Source of the DNA: Salegentibacter salarius
GTDB lineage: Bacteria > Bacteroidota > Bacteroidia > Flavobacteriales > Flavobacteriaceae
Direction: 5' to 3'
Length of the DNA: 64,000 nucleotides
NCBI RefSeq assembly: GCF_900168265.1
Contig: NZ_FVZF01000019.1
Coordinates: 1 to 64,000 of the forward strand
Of this stretch, positions 23,330-33,709 are shown one piece after another (position 1 is the first letter of the stretch; the number at the start of each line of letters is the position of its first letter). The position numbers and the translations under genes are program-made. The notes beneath the pieces are model-generated. The model had not been told where the DNA came from. It saw only the letters and a list, made by a program, of their open reading frames with translations, and searched no databases.

Positions 23330-25396
23330 ATGGCGAAACAGCAACCCAAAAAAAACGCAGATCCCAAGAAGCCTAAGTTTAGTGCTTATTGGATCTATGC
23401 CGCTATAATTATCTTCTTTTTAGGACTTAACTTTTTTAGCGGAGGCGGTTTTAGCGAACCAGCTAAAACCAATCCGGCAGAATTCCTTAATTTTCTTAGG
23501 GATGGCGACGTAAAAAAAGTTGAAATTGTAAACCGCAAACAAGCGAAAGTTTACCTTACCGATGAAGCCGCTCAAAAAGAGATTCATAAAAATGCCAACG
23601 ATCCAGAATTATTCAATACTGGAGGTGAAACTCCTGCCTATAGTTTTGAGTTTGGTGACTTGCAGAACCTTGAAGACGACATTAAGGAGATCAAGAATGA
23701 AAATAATCTTGACACCACCGTTGTTTACGATACACAAAGCAATGTTTGGGGTGAAGTATTCTGGGCATTATTACCTTTTATCCTAATTATTGGAGTTTGG
23801 ATTTTTATAATGAAAAAAATGAGCTCTGGTGCCGGTGGCGGTGCAGGAGGTCAGATTTTCAACATAGGAAAATCTAAAGCCAAATTATTTGACCAGAATA
23901 CTGATGTTAAGACTTCTTTTAAAGATGTTGCCGGATTAGAAGGCGCAAAGGAAGAGGTACAGGAGATAGTAGATTTCCTTAAACATCCAGATAAATATAC
24001 TTCCCTTGGTGGTAAAATTCCAAAAGGAGCTCTTCTTGTAGGACCTCCCGGAACCGGAAAAACCTTATTGGCTAAAGCTGTAGCAGGAGAAGCTAAAGTA
24101 CCTTTCTTCTCACTTTCAGGATCAGATTTCGTAGAGATGTTCGTGGGAGTTGGTGCATCAAGGGTACGTGACCTATTTAAACAAGCTAAAGAGAAATCAC
24201 CTTCAATAATTTTTATTGATGAGATTGATGCTATTGGACGTGCCCGTGGGAAAAGCAATTTTTCAGGTTCAAACGATGAACGTGAAAACACTTTAAACCA
24301 GTTATTAACCGAAATGGATGGTTTTGGCACTAATACTAATGTAATTGTAGTAGCCGCAACTAACCGTGCCGATGTACTGGATAAAGCATTGATGCGTGCC
24401 GGAAGATTTGACCGACAAATCTATGTTGACCTGCCAGATCTTAACGAAAGAAAAGAAATTTTTGAAGTTCACCTTAAACCTCTTAAAAAAGTAGCAGATG
24501 AACTTGATACTGAATTTTTAGCAAAACAAACTCCTGGATTCTCTGGAGCTGACATTGCGAATGTTTGTAACGAAGCTGCCCTAATCGCCGCCCGTAAAGG
24601 GAATAAAGCTGTTGGGAAACAAGATTTCCTTGACGCGGTAGACCGTATTGTAGGTGGCCTTGAGAAAAAGAATAAGATCATTACACCAGACGAAAAGAAA
24701 GCAATTGCTTATCACGAAGCCGGTCACGCGACTGTAAGCTGGATGTTAGAGCACGCTGCGCCGCTGGTAAAGGTAACAATTGTTCCTCGTGGGCAATCAC
24801 TGGGAGCTGCCTGGTATTTGCCAGAAGAACGTCTTATTGTACGACCAGAACAAATGCTTGACGAAATGTGTGCTGCCCTTGGTGGTCGTGCCGCAGAGAA
24901 GGTGGTATTTAATAAAATCTCAACCGGGGCATTAAGCGATCTTGAGAAGGTTACTAAACAGGCAAAAGCCATGGTGACTATCTACGGATTGAATGATAAA
25001 ATTGGGAATCTTACCTATTACGATTCTTCAGGCCAGGGTGAATATAATTTCACCAAACCTTATAGTGAAAGTACTTCAGAACTTATTGATAAAGAAATTT
25101 CCAATTTAATTGAAAATCAATATCAAAGAGCTTTAGACTTACTTAACGAGCATAAGGATAAATTAGGCCAATTAGCTGATATTCTTCTGGACAAAGAGGT
25201 GATCTTCAAGGATGACCTTGAACGCATCTTCGGAAAAAGACCTTATGATAAAGAAAAGGACAAAACCGAAGTTCTTGGAAAGAAAGAAACTCCTAAAGTA
25301 GAAGAAAAAGCTTCTGAAACCGAAAAGCAGAATCCTGCACCGGGAGATGATAGCGACAAGAATACATTAACTGAAAACAATTCAGTTAATAAATAG
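23330..25396 (+). CDS. ftsH: ATP-dependent zinc metalloprotease FtsH
   Basis: A 688-residue membrane AAA+ protease that degrades misfolded membrane and short-lived regulatory proteins. Two membrane helices are present (about 20-38, [17 protein letters not shown]; about 144-162, [17 protein letters not shown]) with a periplasmic domain between. The AAA module has Walker A GPPGTGKT (238-245), IDEIDAIGR and the second-region RAGRFDR. The zinc site is HEAGH (462-466). The C-terminal tail (650-688) is acidic and low in complexity. It follows rsfS by 24 nt and ends at a strong terminator. Assignment is firm. Confidence 0.97.
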   Translation: MAKQQPKKNADPKKPKFSAYWIYAAIIIFFLGLNFFSGGGFSEPAKTNPAEFLNFLRDGDVKKVEIVNRKQAKVYLTDEAAQKEIHKNANDPELFNTGGETPAYSFEFGDLQNLEDDIKEIKNENNLDTTVVYDTQSNVWGEVFWALLPFILIIGVWIFIMKKMSSGAGGGAGGQIFNIGKSKAKLFDQNTDVKTSFKDVAGLEGAKEEVQEIVDFLKHPDKYTSLGGKIPKGALLVGPPGTGKTLLAKAVAGEAKVPFFSLSGSDFVEMFVGVGASRVRDLFKQAKEKSPSIIFIDEIDAIGRARGKSNFSGSNDERENTLNQLLTEMDGFGTNTNVIVVAATNRADVLDKALMRAGRFDRQIYVDLPDLNERKEIFEVHLKPLKKVADELDTEFLAKQTPGFSGADIANVCNEAALIAARKGNKAVGKQDFLDAVDRIVGGLEKKNKIITPDEKKAIAYHEAGHATVSWMLEHAAPLVKVTIVPRGQSLGAAWYLPEERLIVRPEQMLDEMCAALGGRAAEKVVFNKISTGALSDLEKVTKQAKAMVTIYGLNDKIGNLTYYDSSGQGEYNFTKPYSESTSELIDKEISNLIENQYQRALDLLNEHKDKLGQLADILLDKEVIFKDDLERIFGKRPYDKEKDKTEVLGKKETPKVEEKASETEKQNPAPGDDSDKNTLTENNSVNK

Positions 25397-25412
25397 TTCA
25401 CAACCATAGTTT

Positions 25413-25453
25413 AAAAAATCTTAATTTACCTAAGTGTTAAATTAAGATTTTTT
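25413..25453 (+). terminator. Rho-independent terminator after ftsH
   Basis: A perfect 15-bp inverted repeat: AAAAAATCTTAATTT (25413-25427) with AAATTAAGATTTTTT (25439-25453), ending in a T-run. It separates ftsH from the LUD-cdsA-psd-ACBP genes. Confidence 0.85.
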
Positions 25454-25460
25454 ACCTTTG
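25453..25460 (+). promoter_or_regulatory. Putative -7 box of the LUD-cdsA-psd operon
   Basis: TACCTTTG is an exact TAnnTTTG match located directly after the ftsH terminator and 35 nt before the LUD gene start. Confidence 0.5.
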
Positions 25461-25495
25461 GTTAAAATGACGTTGAGAACCACACCCAATACTCT

Positions 25496-26107
25496 ATGAG
25501 TCTATTTAGAAGATTTCTTAACCCTAAATCTAAATCAGACAAGAAGCAGGAATCTCCTGGAAAAGCTGAGCGGGGTAAATATATGCCTGAGGTAAAACTA
25601 CCCACTGATGAGCGCTTTATGCTCAATTTTAAAAATAATGGTGGTAAATTTCTTTATTGTGAAGACGACAAGGAACTTCAGGAAGCTTTTGATAACATCT
25701 TACTGGAAAACGATTGGTATGAAAAAGAATGTTTCTGTTTAGATACTAATCTTCAGGATAAATTTAAAGGTTTTAATCTAAACTTCACAAGATCTGGATC
25801 GGCTCCATTCTTTCTATCCACTTGTGAATATTTGGTAGCAAATGATGGTTCTATTCTAATATCATCTAACCAGATTAAAGAATGCAAACTCAATGATTTA
25901 CCGGATAATTTCGTCATTATTTCTTCAACCAGCCAATTAATAGATACCATTGGCGAAGGCCTTCGCGGCATTAAATTCAGGAACAAACAGCGAATTCCTT
26001 CTAATATTACTACCATCAAAAATTTTGAAACTCAAAAAGAAGGAGATTTTATGAGCTATGGAAGTAGCGCAAAAAACCTATATTTGCTCCTGCTGGAAGA
26101 TTTATAA
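25496..26107 (+). CDS. LUD-domain protein (LutC/YkgG-like)
   Basis: A 203-residue protein with a basic, low-complexity N-terminus (about 1-30) followed by a LUD-type alpha/beta domain (SGSAPFFLSTCEYLVANDGS, FVIISSTSQLIDTI). LUD domains occur in lactate-utilisation proteins and in stand-alone proteins of unknown role. This stand-alone form is embedded in the Bacteroidota ftsH-cdsA locus. It is the first gene after its own promoter and is 3 nt from cdsA, implying co-expression with phospholipid synthesis. No iron-sulphur cysteines are seen. Function unknown; the family call is moderate to good. Confidence 0.8.
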   Translation: MSLFRRFLNPKSKSDKKQESPGKAERGKYMPEVKLPTDERFMLNFKNNGGKFLYCEDDKELQEAFDNILLENDWYEKECFCLDTNLQDKFKGFNLNFTRSGSAPFFLSTCEYLVANDGSILISSNQIKECKLNDLPDNFVIISSTSQLIDTIGEGLRGIKFRNKQRIPSNITTIKNFETQKEGDFMSYGSSAKNLYLLLLEDL

Positions 26108-26110
26108 AAT

Positions 26111-26914
26111 ATGAGGGAAGCCATTATTAGAACTATTTCAGGATTGTTGTATGTATCCATATTGGTTGCTTCCATACTTTCTTCAGAGTTTATTTTTATT
26201 AGCTTATTTTACCTACTGGGACTTGTTTGTCTTATAGAAATGCAAAAGTTGCTACACCTAAAAAGTTACGCGCTTTACGGGGTCCAGGCTTTATTATTTT
26301 ATCTTTTCAGTTATCTTAAATTCAATCAGGACGCTACAATACTCCTGCTTTTCATAACAATTTTCGTCAATTTATTCCTCGTAAAAGATTTACTCGTTGT
26401 TAGAAAAATACCTATTTTTGAAAAGAAGAAATATATCATTATTATTTTCTACCTCATCTCTTCGGTCATTTTTCTTACCCTAATCCCCACAATAGAAGGC
26501 GTTTTTATTCCGAAGCTGGTAGTAGGTATCTTTATCCTGATTTGGACTAACGATACATTTGCTTATATTGTAGGGAAGAATTTTGGAAGCAAAAAGCTCT
26601 TTGAAAGAATTTCTCCCAACAAAACTATAGAAGGTTTTCTGGGTGGAGTGGTTTTTAGTGGAATAGCCAGTTTTTTTATTTTTTACTACACCCAATTTCT
26701 CACTTTTCCCATCTGGCTTGGGTTAGCTATAATACTTAGTATTTTTGGAACCCTGGGTGATCTTATTCAGTCAAAATTTAAACGTCAGGCCGGTGTAAAA
26801 GACAGCGGTACATTAATGCCGGGTCACGGTGGATTGTTTGATAGATTGGATAGTATTATTTTTTCGAGTCCATTTGTCTATGCTTATCTATATATTCTAG
26901 ATTATGTTTCATAA
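26111..26914 (+). CDS. cdsA: Phosphatidate cytidylyltransferase
   Basis: A 267-residue membrane enzyme that makes CDP-diacylglycerol from CTP and phosphatidate. About seven to eight hydrophobic segments are visible. The CDP-alcohol signature appears at the C-terminal end as KFKRQAGVKDSGTLMPGHGG followed by LFDRLDS, with SPNKTIEGFLGG upstream. It is 3 nt after the LUD gene and overlaps psd by 11 nt, so the three are translated from one message. Its product feeds phosphatidylserine and then phosphatidylethanolamine via psd. Confidence 0.95.
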   Translation: MREAIIRTISGLLYVSILVASILSSEFIFISLFYLLGLVCLIEMQKLLHLKSYALYGVQALLFYLFSYLKFNQDATILLLFITIFVNLFLVKDLLVVRKIPIFEKKKYIIIIFYLISSVIFLTLIPTIEGVFIPKLVVGIFILIWTNDTFAYIVGKNFGSKKLFERISPNKTIEGFLGGVVFSGIASFFIFYYTQFLTFPIWLGLAIILSIFGTLGDLIQSKFKRQAGVKDSGTLMPGHGGLFDRLDSIIFSSPFVYAYLYILDYVS

Positions 26915-27560
26915 AGAAGGTTACAAAATAATGGCGATAGCGGCTGTGCTGCTTATCGCAATAAATGCAGTATCATATTCGTTTATAAATACCTACTGGA
27001 TAAAATTTGCCATCCTGGTAGTGACCATCATATTATTTTTGCTCATTGTACAGTTCTTTAGAAATCCTAAAAGGAAAACTGTTTTAAATGATGCTAATGT
27101 GGTAGCGCCGGTTGACGGAAAAGTTGTAGCCATTGAAGAGGTTGAAGAAAAAGAATATTTTAAAGATAAACGTATTCAAATCTCTATTTTCATGTCTCCA
27201 ATAAATGTGCACGTAACAAGGCATCCTATTGGCGGAAAGGTAAAATACAGTAAATACCATCCCGGTAAATTTCTGGTGGCCTGGCATCCAAAATCCAGTG
27301 AGGAAAACGAAAGAACTACCGTTGTGGTAGAAAACAAAGTAGCCGGTGAAGTTTTATACCGTCAAATTGCAGGAGCAATGGCAAAAAGAATTGTAAACTA
27401 TGCTGAAGTTGACGACGAAGTTATTCAGGGTAGTGATAGCGGATTTATAAAATTCGGATCTCGGGTAGATGTTTTTCTACCTTTAAATACGCCGGTTTTG
27501 GTGAAGTTAGATCAAAAAGTAAAAGGTGGGCTAAGTGTTATAGCCAATATTGAAGAATAG
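26904..27560 (+). CDS. psd: Phosphatidylserine decarboxylase (short form)
   Basis: A 218-residue inner-membrane-associated enzyme that decarboxylates phosphatidylserine to phosphatidylethanolamine. Two N-terminal hydrophobic helices (about 9-50) precede APVDGKVVAIEEV, FMSPINVHVTRHP and the self-cleavage site in IKFGSRVDVF, where Gly-Ser breaks to give the pyruvoyl group. This is the short archaeal/Bacteroidota type, not the long E. coli type. It overlaps cdsA by 11 nt and is 6 nt from the acyl-CoA-binding protein gene. Confidence 0.95.
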   Translation: MFHKEGYKIMAIAAVLLIAINAVSYSFINTYWIKFAILVVTIILFLLIVQFFRNPKRKTVLNDANVVAPVDGKVVAIEEVEEKEYFKDKRIQISIFMSPINVHVTRHPIGGKVKYSKYHPGKFLVAWHPKSSEENERTTVVVENKVAGEVLYRQIAGAMAKRIVNYAEVDDEVIQGSDSGFIKFGSRVDVFLPLNTPVLVKLDQKVKGGLSVIANIEE

Positions 27561-27566
27561 TACGTT

Positions 27567-27839
27567 ATGCCTGATACAACAGAGGAAAAATTCTTAAGAG
27601 CTTATGACATGGCCAGCAAAACAGATCAAAAATTTGCGCCAGATGTTATGCTTCATTTCTACGCTTACTACAAGAAAGCCACGCAGGTAAACGGTTTTTA
27701 TGCTCCGCCAACTAACGAAGGAGATATTAGAAACGCCTTTAAAATAAATGCTTTATTACAGGTAAAGAACCTTAGCAAGCAGGAAGCTCGCGAAAAATAT
27801 GTAGAACTTGTAGAAGAACATATTGGCGAAGTAACCTAA
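27567..27839 (+). CDS. Acyl-CoA-binding protein
   Basis: A 90-residue ACBP: four-helix protein with FLRAYDMASKT, MLHFYAYYKKATQVNGFYAP and a helix-4 region KYVELVEEHIG. ACBPs hold long-chain acyl-CoA in the cytoplasm and are common in eukaryotes but less so in bacteria; many Bacteroidota carry one at the end of the psd operon, as here (6-nt gap). The role in supplying or buffering acyl-CoA for phospholipid synthesis is inferred from that position. It converges on valS with 35 nt between the stops. Confidence 0.9.
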   Translation: MPDTTEEKFLRAYDMASKTDQKFAPDVMLHFYAYYKKATQVNGFYAPPTNEGDIRNAFKINALLQVKNLSKQEAREKYVELVEEHIGEVT

Positions 27840-27874
27840 TAATTACCTCGCCAAAATCTCTCCCTCTTAATTAT

Positions 27875-30505
27875 TTATTTCAAACTTTTTAAACTGGCTT
27901 TAATAGCTTCAATTTTAGCCTCTGCATCAGCTTTTTTAGCTTTTTCTATTGCCACTACTTTTTCCGGAGCATTATTCACAAAACGCTCGTTAGAAAGTTT
28001 CTTCTCTACAGATTTCAGGAAACCTTCATTATACTTTAATTCCTCTTCTAGTTTTTCAATTTCAGCTTCCACATCTATGGAACCGGCAATTGGAATAAAA
28101 TATTCGTTAGATTTTACACGAAAAGAAAGCGCTCCTTCAACCTGTTTTTCTACATATCCGAAATCATTAATATTTCCCATTTTTAAAATAACAGGATCAA
28201 ATAATTCCGAAGCTTTTTCATTATTCATCACCATAAGGTCGATGGTGTTTTTAAACGAAATATTCTTCTCTTTCCTTATTTTCCTAATTCCAGCAATAAC
28301 TTCTGAAGCCAAACCAAATTCACTTATTATTTCCTCATTGAATTCTTTAAGCTCAGGCCATTTAGCCACGATTAATGCTTCCGAAGGTGTTCTTTCGGTA
28401 ATCTCTTGCCAGATCTCTTCGGTTACAAAAGGCATAAATGGATGAAGAATCTTTAGATTATCCTCTAAGATTTCAATTACAGCCTTGTAGGTTTTGGCAT
28501 CCATAGGCTGCCCGTAAGCGGGTTTCACCATTTCGAGAAACCAGGAACAGTAATCGTCCCAAACCAGCTTATAAGTACTCATTAAAGCATCACTCATTCG
28601 GTATTTAGAGTAATGATCTTCAATTTCAGCAAGAGTTTTTCTAAATCTCGCCGTATACCAGTCTATAGCGATTTTAGAAGTTTCGTCTTGTTCTTTTTCT
28701 TCGGAAACTTCCCAACCTTTAACTAGTCTGAAAGCGTTCCAAATTTTATTTGAAAAAGCACTCCCCTGCTTACAGAGGTCTTCCTCGAACATTAAATCGT
28801 TTCCAGCGGGAGAACTTAATAACATTCCTACCCTAACGCCATCGGCGCCATACTGCTCAATTAACCCAAGAGGATCTGGTGAGTTCCCCAGGGATTTAGA
28901 CATTTTCCTACGCTGCTTATCACGAACAATACCGGTGAGATATACATTTTTAAAAGGTCTTTCACCTCGATATTCATACCCGGCCATAATCATACGTGCT
29001 ACCCAGAAAAATAAAATTTCGGGGGCGGTAACAAGATCGTTGGTAGGATAATAATATTTAATTTCTTCATTTTCCGGCTCCAGGATACCGTTGAAAACAC
29101 TCATTGGCCATAACCACGACGAAAACCAGGTGTCCAGCGCATCTTTATCCTGAATTAATTCTTCAGCCTTAAGACTTTCATTACCGGATTTCTTACGGGC
29201 TTTTTCCAATGCTTCTTCTGCAGTTTCAGCAACTACAAAATCCTCTTTTCCGCTTCCGAAGAAATAAGCAGGAATCTGCTGTCCCCAAAGTAGCTGACGC
29301 GAAATATTCCAGTCGCGCACATTTTCCATCCAGTGCTTATAGGTATTCAGAAATTTATCTGGCACCAGGTTTATTTCGTCACCAACCACCGCATCAATTG
29401 CCGGTTTAGCCAGCTCTTTCATCTTTAAAAACCATTGATCGCTAAGTTTTGGTTCTATAACCGCACCTGTGCGCTCACTGGTTCCTACCTTATTAATGTG
29501 CTCTTCAGTTTTGGTAAGCACACCCATTTCTTTTAATTCTTCTACAATTTCTTTCCTGGCCTGAAACCTGTCTTTACCTTCATAGTGCATTCCATGGGCA
29601 TTAAGGCTGGCATCATCATTAAGGATATCAATTACCTCCAGGTTATGCTTATCTCCAAGCATTTTATCGTTCTCATCATGAGCCGGGGTTACTTTTAAAC
29701 AACCGGTACCAAACTCCACATCTACATATTCGTCTTCGATAATTGGAATCACGCGATTGCAAATAGGCACAATTGCATTCTTACCTTTTAAATGCGTAAA
29801 ACGCTCATCATTGGGATTAATACAAATTGCCGTATCTCCCAGAATAGTTTCGGGACGTGTAGTTGCGATGGTTAAAACCTCATCACTACCTTCTATCTTA
29901 TAATTCAGGTAATAAAGATTTCCTTGTTTTTCCAGGTGAATCACTTCTTCGTCTGAAAGGGTTGTTTTAGCTACCGGATCCCAGTTTACCATTCGGTAAC
30001 CACGATAGATAAGACCTTTTTCATAAAGATCCACAAAAACCTTAATTACTGAAGCTGACATGTTTTCATCCATGGTAAACTTAGTACGTTCCCAATCGCA
30101 GGAAGCTCCAAGCTTTTTCAATTGTTCCAGGATAATACCACCGTGCTTATGTGTCCAATCCCAGGCGTGCTGTAGAAATTCCTCACGGCTAAGATCGTTT
30201 TTATCGATCCCTTCAGCCTTTAATTTTGCTACTACTTTTGCTTCAGTTGCAATAGAAGCGTGATCGGTTCCCGGCACCCAACAAGCATTATAACCTTTTA
30301 ACCTGGCTCTTCTCACCAGGACATCCTGGATAGTATTATTCAACATATGCCCCATATGCAAAACGCCGGTAACATTCGGCGGCGGGATTACAATGGTGTA
30401 AGGCTCTCTCTCGTCTACTTCTGAATGAAAATACTTGTTTTCCATCCAGTAGTTATACCATTTATCTTCTACTTTTTTTGAATCGTATTGGGAAGCAATC
30501 GCCAT
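27875..30505 (-). CDS. valS: Valyl-tRNA synthetase
   Basis: An 876-residue class I synthetase charging tRNA-Val. The HIGH motif appears as HMGH in [12 protein letters not shown], the editing domain has [10 protein letters not shown] and TPAHDEND, and the KMSKS loop is in [14 protein letters not shown]. The C-terminal coiled coil (about 810-876) is the ValRS tRNA-binding arm. The length is standard. It is monocistronic, divergent from the DUF1573 gene, and faces the ACBP gene tail to tail. Confidence 0.97.
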   Translation of the reverse strand: MAIASQYDSKKVEDKWYNYWMENKYFHSEVDEREPYTIVIPPPNVTGVLHMGHMLNNTIQDVLVRRARLKGYNACWVPGTDHASIATEAKVVAKLKAEGIDKNDLSREEFLQHAWDWTHKHGGIILEQLKKLGASCDWERTKFTMDENMSASVIKVFVDLYEKGLIYRGYRMVNWDPVAKTTLSDEEVIHLEKQGNLYYLNYKIEGSDEVLTIATTRPETILGDTAICINPNDERFTHLKGKNAIVPICNRVIPIIEDEYVDVEFGTGCLKVTPAHDENDKMLGDKHNLEVIDILNDDASLNAHGMHYEGKDRFQARKEIVEELKEMGVLTKTEEHINKVGTSERTGAVIEPKLSDQWFLKMKELAKPAIDAVVGDEINLVPDKFLNTYKHWMENVRDWNISRQLLWGQQIPAYFFGSGKEDFVVAETAEEALEKARKKSGNESLKAEELIQDKDALDTWFSSWLWPMSVFNGILEPENEEIKYYYPTNDLVTAPEILFFWVARMIMAGYEYRGERPFKNVYLTGIVRDKQRRKMSKSLGNSPDPLGLIEQYGADGVRVGMLLSSPAGNDLMFEEDLCKQGSAFSNKIWNAFRLVKGWEVSEEKEQDETSKIAIDWYTARFRKTLAEIEDHYSKYRMSDALMSTYKLVWDDYCSWFLEMVKPAYGQPMDAKTYKAVIEILEDNLKILHPFMPFVTEEIWQEITERTPSEALIVAKWPELKEFNEEIISEFGLASEVIAGIRKIRKEKNISFKNTIDLMVMNNEKASELFDPVILKMGNINDFGYVEKQVEGALSFRVKSNEYFIPIAGSIDVEAEIEKLEEELKYNEGFLKSVEKKLSNERFVNNAPEKVVAIEKAKKADAEAKIEAIKASLKSLK

Positions 30506-30640
30506 ATTGGTCTGGTTTTTGAAAATAATGGCAAAAGTAAATATAACTTAAGGATTAAAAAAGAAGTTGATTTGAATATAATTTTGAGTACACATCATTT
30601 CAGCTTATCTTTACCTTTCGTTTATTAAAAACCAGAAATT

Positions 30641-31033
30641 ATGAAAAAGTTAATTGCTATTGCCATTTTTGTTGTTGCCGGTATAGGCACTGCAATGGCA
30701 CAGGAAACAGCCAAAATAGAATTCAAATCTGAAACTATTGATTATGGCGAAATAAAAAAGGGAAGTGACGGCCTACGTATTTTTGAATTTACCAATACGG
30801 GCAACGTACCATTGGTTATTGCCAATGTAACATCAAGCTGTGGTTGTACTATTCCTAAAAAGCCGGAAGATCCAATTCAACCGGGTGAAACTGGTGAAAT
30901 TCAGGTAAAATACAACACTAAGCTTGTAGGACCAATTAGAAAGACGGTAACCGTATATTCTAACGCCGATGAATCTACAAAATCACTAAAAATTAAAGGT
31001 AGAGTTATTGAAGAAGATAACAGCAGCCGTTAA
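30641..31033 (+). CDS. Secreted DUF1573 protein
   Basis: A 130-residue exported protein: signal peptide MKKLIAIAIFVVAGIGTAMA, then one Ig-like DUF1573 domain with GEIKKGSDGLRIFEFTNTGN, SSCGCTIPKKPED and a PGETGEI strand. The CGC pair is the family hallmark. DUF1573 domains are very abundant in Bacteroidota and have no proven function; a role as periplasmic or surface binding module is guesswork. It is followed by an unusual terminator whose loop contains a palindromic repeat doublet. Confidence 0.9.
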   Translation: MKKLIAIAIFVVAGIGTAMAQETAKIEFKSETIDYGEIKKGSDGLRIFEFTNTGNVPLVIANVTSSCGCTIPKKPEDPIQPGETGEIQVKYNTKLVGPIRKTVTVYSNADESTKSLKIKGRVIEEDNSSR

Positions 31034-31053
31034 TTCTTAGGATTTAGAATTAG

Positions 31054-31170
31054 AAAGCCGTTTGAAAAGCTTATTACCGTCAAGCTGAACTTGTTTCAGT
31101 TTCTAACATCATTAGATCCTGAAATAAATTCAGGAGGACGTAGATAAAAACATTTCAAACGGCTTTTTTT
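31054..31170 (+). terminator. Terminator with an 85-nt loop holding a repeat doublet
   Basis: AAAGCCGTTTGAAA (31054-31067) pairs perfectly with TTTCAAACGGCTTT (31153-31166), followed by a T-run to 31170. The loop is 85 nt instead of the usual 4-8 nt and consists almost entirely of the two inverted palindromes at 31078-31140. The stem would be normal for a DUF1573 terminator if the loop content were removed. Confidence 0.8.
31078..31140. repeat. Palindromic repeat doublet inside a terminator loop
   Basis: A minus copy (31078-31105, arms AGCTGAA/TTCAGTT, imperfect) and a plus copy (31113-31140, ATCCTGAA/TTCAGGAG) separated by 7 nt (acatcat). The order is minus then plus, unlike the plus-7-minus pairs at 7.5-10 kb, so CGTC and GACG are at the outer ends here. 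Confidence 0.85.
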
Positions 31171-31292
31171 ATGCCTGAAAATTGAAAAATTAACTTTAAA
31201 AGTTCATCTTTAATTTAGTTGAATAATAACACTATTTAGCCTTAAAATCTTACAGGAATTTTGCATTTTTGCAATGTATTAAAATCAATCTC

Positions 31293-32483
31293 ATGCCAAA
31301 TATTTCGAATAAAGGGCGCAATATGCCCGAATCTCCAATAAGAAAACTAGTTCCTTTTGCTGAAGCAGCAGTAAAAAAAGGAAAAAAAATCTACCAATTA
31401 AATATTGGGCAACCAGATATTGAAACCCCAAAAGCGGCTTTAGACGCTGTTAAGAATAACAACATAGAAGTACTTTCTTACAGCCACTCTGCAGGTTTTG
31501 AATCGTATAGAACCAAATTAGCCCAATATTATCGCAAAAATGATATCCCGGTAGATGCCGAAGATATTATTATTACTACCGGAGGTTCTGAAGCTTTGAT
31601 GTTTGCCATGGGAAGCATTACCGATCCCGGCGATGAAGTGATTATCCCCGAACCTTTTTATGCAAATTACAATGGTTTTGCAACGGCTTCTGGAGTGGAA
31701 ATCGTTCCAATTAAAGGATCTATTGAAGATAATTTTTCGCTTCCGCCAATTTCAGAATTTGAAAAATTAATTACCGATAAAACCAGGGCTATTTTACTTT
31801 GCAACCCTGGAAATCCAACCGGCTATCTTTATACGCGTGAAGAAATTCAGCAGCTTGCCGACTTAGCGCTAAAACACGATCTATTTATCGTGGCAGATGA
31901 AGTTTATCGTGAATTTGCATACGATGGTGTAAAACATCATTCTATCATGAGCATTCCGGGACTGGAACAAAACGCCATTATGGTAGATTCTGTTTCTAAG
32001 CGTTATAGTATGTGTGGCGCGAGAATTGGCTGTCTGGTTTCAAAAAACCTGGAAGTAATGACTGCTGCAATGAAATTTGCTCAGGCAAGATTGAGTCCGC
32101 CTACATTTGCTCAAATAGCTGCAGAAGCTGCATTAGATACACCAGATGAGTACTTTGATGAAGTAAATAAAGAATATACCGAAAGAAGAAACCTTTTAAT
32201 TGAAGGTTTAGATAAAATTCCTGGTGTTAAAGTAGCAAAACCTAAAGGAGCTTTCTATTGTATCGCTGAACTACCGGTAGAAAATGCCGATAAATTTGCA
32301 CAGTGGTTACTGGAAAGTTTCGAATTCAATAAAGAAACTGTGATGGTAGCTCCGGCAGCCGGCTTCTACTCTATCCCTAACACCGGGATGAATCAGGTGC
32401 GAATTGCATATGTTTTGAAGAAAGAAAACCTGGAGAGAGCTATTGAAATTCTTAAGATAGCTCTGGAAGAATACAACAAATAG
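31293..32483 (+). CDS. PLP-dependent class I/II aminotransferase
   Basis: A 396-residue fold-type I aminotransferase. Family features are QLNIGQPDIETP at the N-terminus, TTGGSEALMFAMG, LLCNPGNPTGYLYTREE, VADEVYREF and the PLP lysine in VDSVSKRYSMCGARIG. Such enzymes act on aspartate, alanine or aromatic amino acids; the substrate is not certain. Start chosen at 31293 (MPNISNKGRNMPESPIRKLV) as in relatives, although the frame opens at 31269. murB follows after 7 nt, so the two genes are co-transcribed. Confidence 0.92.
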   Translation: MPNISNKGRNMPESPIRKLVPFAEAAVKKGKKIYQLNIGQPDIETPKAALDAVKNNNIEVLSYSHSAGFESYRTKLAQYYRKNDIPVDAEDIIITTGGSEALMFAMGSITDPGDEVIIPEPFYANYNGFATASGVEIVPIKGSIEDNFSLPPISEFEKLITDKTRAILLCNPGNPTGYLYTREEIQQLADLALKHDLFIVADEVYREFAYDGVKHHSIMSIPGLEQNAIMVDSVSKRYSMCGARIGCLVSKNLEVMTAAMKFAQARLSPPTFAQIAAEAALDTPDEYFDEVNKEYTERRNLLIEGLDKIPGVKVAKPKGAFYCIAELPVENADKFAQWLLESFEFNKETVMVAPAAGFYSIPNTGMNQVRIAYVLKKENLERAIEILKIALEEYNK

Positions 32484-32490
32484 CCTATTT

Positions 32491-33504
32491 ATGCAGGTTG
32501 CTGAAAATTTTTCACTGAAACAATACAATACTTTTGGAGTAGATGTAATGGCCCGTAAATTCATCTCTGTGCACAGCACTGTTGAATTGCGTGATGTTTT
32601 ACAGCAAGCCTATGCTTCAGAAATATTTGTACTTGGGGGCGGCAGCAATATGTTACTCACCAAAGATATAGACAAAACGGTTATTCATATTGGCTTAAAA
32701 GGAATTGAACTTATTTCTGAAAGCCGTGATGATGTAGTTTTAAAAGTTGGTGCCGGCGAAAACTGGCACCAATTTGTTTTATATTGTATTGAAAAGGGCT
32801 TCGGCGGGCTTGAAAACCTTTCCTTAATCCCCGGCAATGTTGGCACAGCACCGGTTCAAAATATAGGTGCCTATGGCGTTGAACTAAAAGACAGTTTTGA
32901 ATCTTGCGAAGCTATGCGCATTCAAACGCTGGAAGTGGACACCTTTAGCGCCGAACAATGCGAATTTGATTACAGAAATTCTGTTTTTAAGAATAAACTG
33001 AAAGGAGAATATATTATTACCTCTGTAAATTTTAGGCTCTGTAAAAAAGATCACCAGTTAAGCACTTCCTATGGTGCGATCCAGGAAGAACTGGATAAAC
33101 ATAATATTGAAAAGCCAACGATTAAAAATGTTTCTGATGCGGTTATAAGTATCCGTCAACAGAAATTACCAGATCCAAGGGAACTGGGAAACAGCGGTAG
33201 TTTTTTTAAAAATCCGGTTATTAAGGAAACTGAATTCAAAAAACTACAAAAACAATTTCCTGAAATGCCTTTTTACGCTTTGCACGCCAATCAGATTAAA
33301 ATCCCGGCGGGCTGGCTTATAGACCAGGCCGGTTTAAAAGGTTACCGACAAGGAGACGCGGGAGTGCATAAAAATCAGGCATTGGTTCTCGTGAATTATG
33401 GAAATGCAACCGGGCAAGAGATTTTAGCGCTTTCCAAAGAAATTCAGGATAAGATCTATAAGAAATACGGTATTCAACTCGAGCCAGAGGTAAATGTTAT
33501 TTAA
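32491..33504 (+). CDS. murB: UDP-N-acetylenolpyruvoylglucosamine reductase
   Basis: A 337-residue FAD enzyme that reduces UDP-GlcNAc-enolpyruvate to UDP-MurNAc. Signatures are LKQYNTFGVDVMARKF, LGGGSNMLLT, NLSLIPGNVGTAPVQNIGAY (FAD), YRNSVFK (Tyr of type I MurB) and the catalytic Ser region SGSFFKNP. C-terminal AGWLIDQAGLKGY and HKNQALVLVN are present. It is downstream of the aminotransferase with a 7-nt gap. Assignment is firm. Confidence 0.96.
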   Translation: MQVAENFSLKQYNTFGVDVMARKFISVHSTVELRDVLQQAYASEIFVLGGGSNMLLTKDIDKTVIHIGLKGIELISESRDDVVLKVGAGENWHQFVLYCIEKGFGGLENLSLIPGNVGTAPVQNIGAYGVELKDSFESCEAMRIQTLEVDTFSAEQCEFDYRNSVFKNKLKGEYIITSVNFRLCKKDHQLSTSYGAIQEELDKHNIEKPTIKNVSDAVISIRQQKLPDPRELGNSGSFFKNPVIKETEFKKLQKQFPEMPFYALHANQIKIPAGWLIDQAGLKGYRQGDAGVHKNQALVLVNYGNATGQEILALSKEIQDKIYKKYGIQLEPEVNVI

Positions 33505-33602
33505 TTCCTATAAGAAATTATTTAACTTTTAAACTTAAAAAAATATTATAATTGGCTTAATATTAGCATTATAACCCATAAAATATTCTTATATTTATAA
33601 AA

Positions 33603-33677
33603 TCAATATCGGGGTGCTTAGGCTGAGAAATACCCGCAAAAACCTGATCTGGATAATCCCAGCGTAGGAAATATTGA
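33603..33677 (+). promoter_or_regulatory. TPP riboswitch (THI element), orphan
   Basis: All main THI-element parts are in order: a perfect 7-bp closing stem TCAATAT (33603-33609) with ATATTGA (33671-33677), GGGGTGC, GGCTGAGA, TACCCG, AACCTGATCTGG and CCAGCGTAGG. TPP binding normally controls thiamine synthesis or transport genes. Here the plus strand carries no gene before the convergent fasciclin gene. Two hairpins follow (33683-33702 and the terminator 33710-33745), as in an expression platform. Confidence 0.9.
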
Positions 33678-33709
33678 ATCTTAAAGACTTCATTGTCTTT
33701 TTAAGAGAG

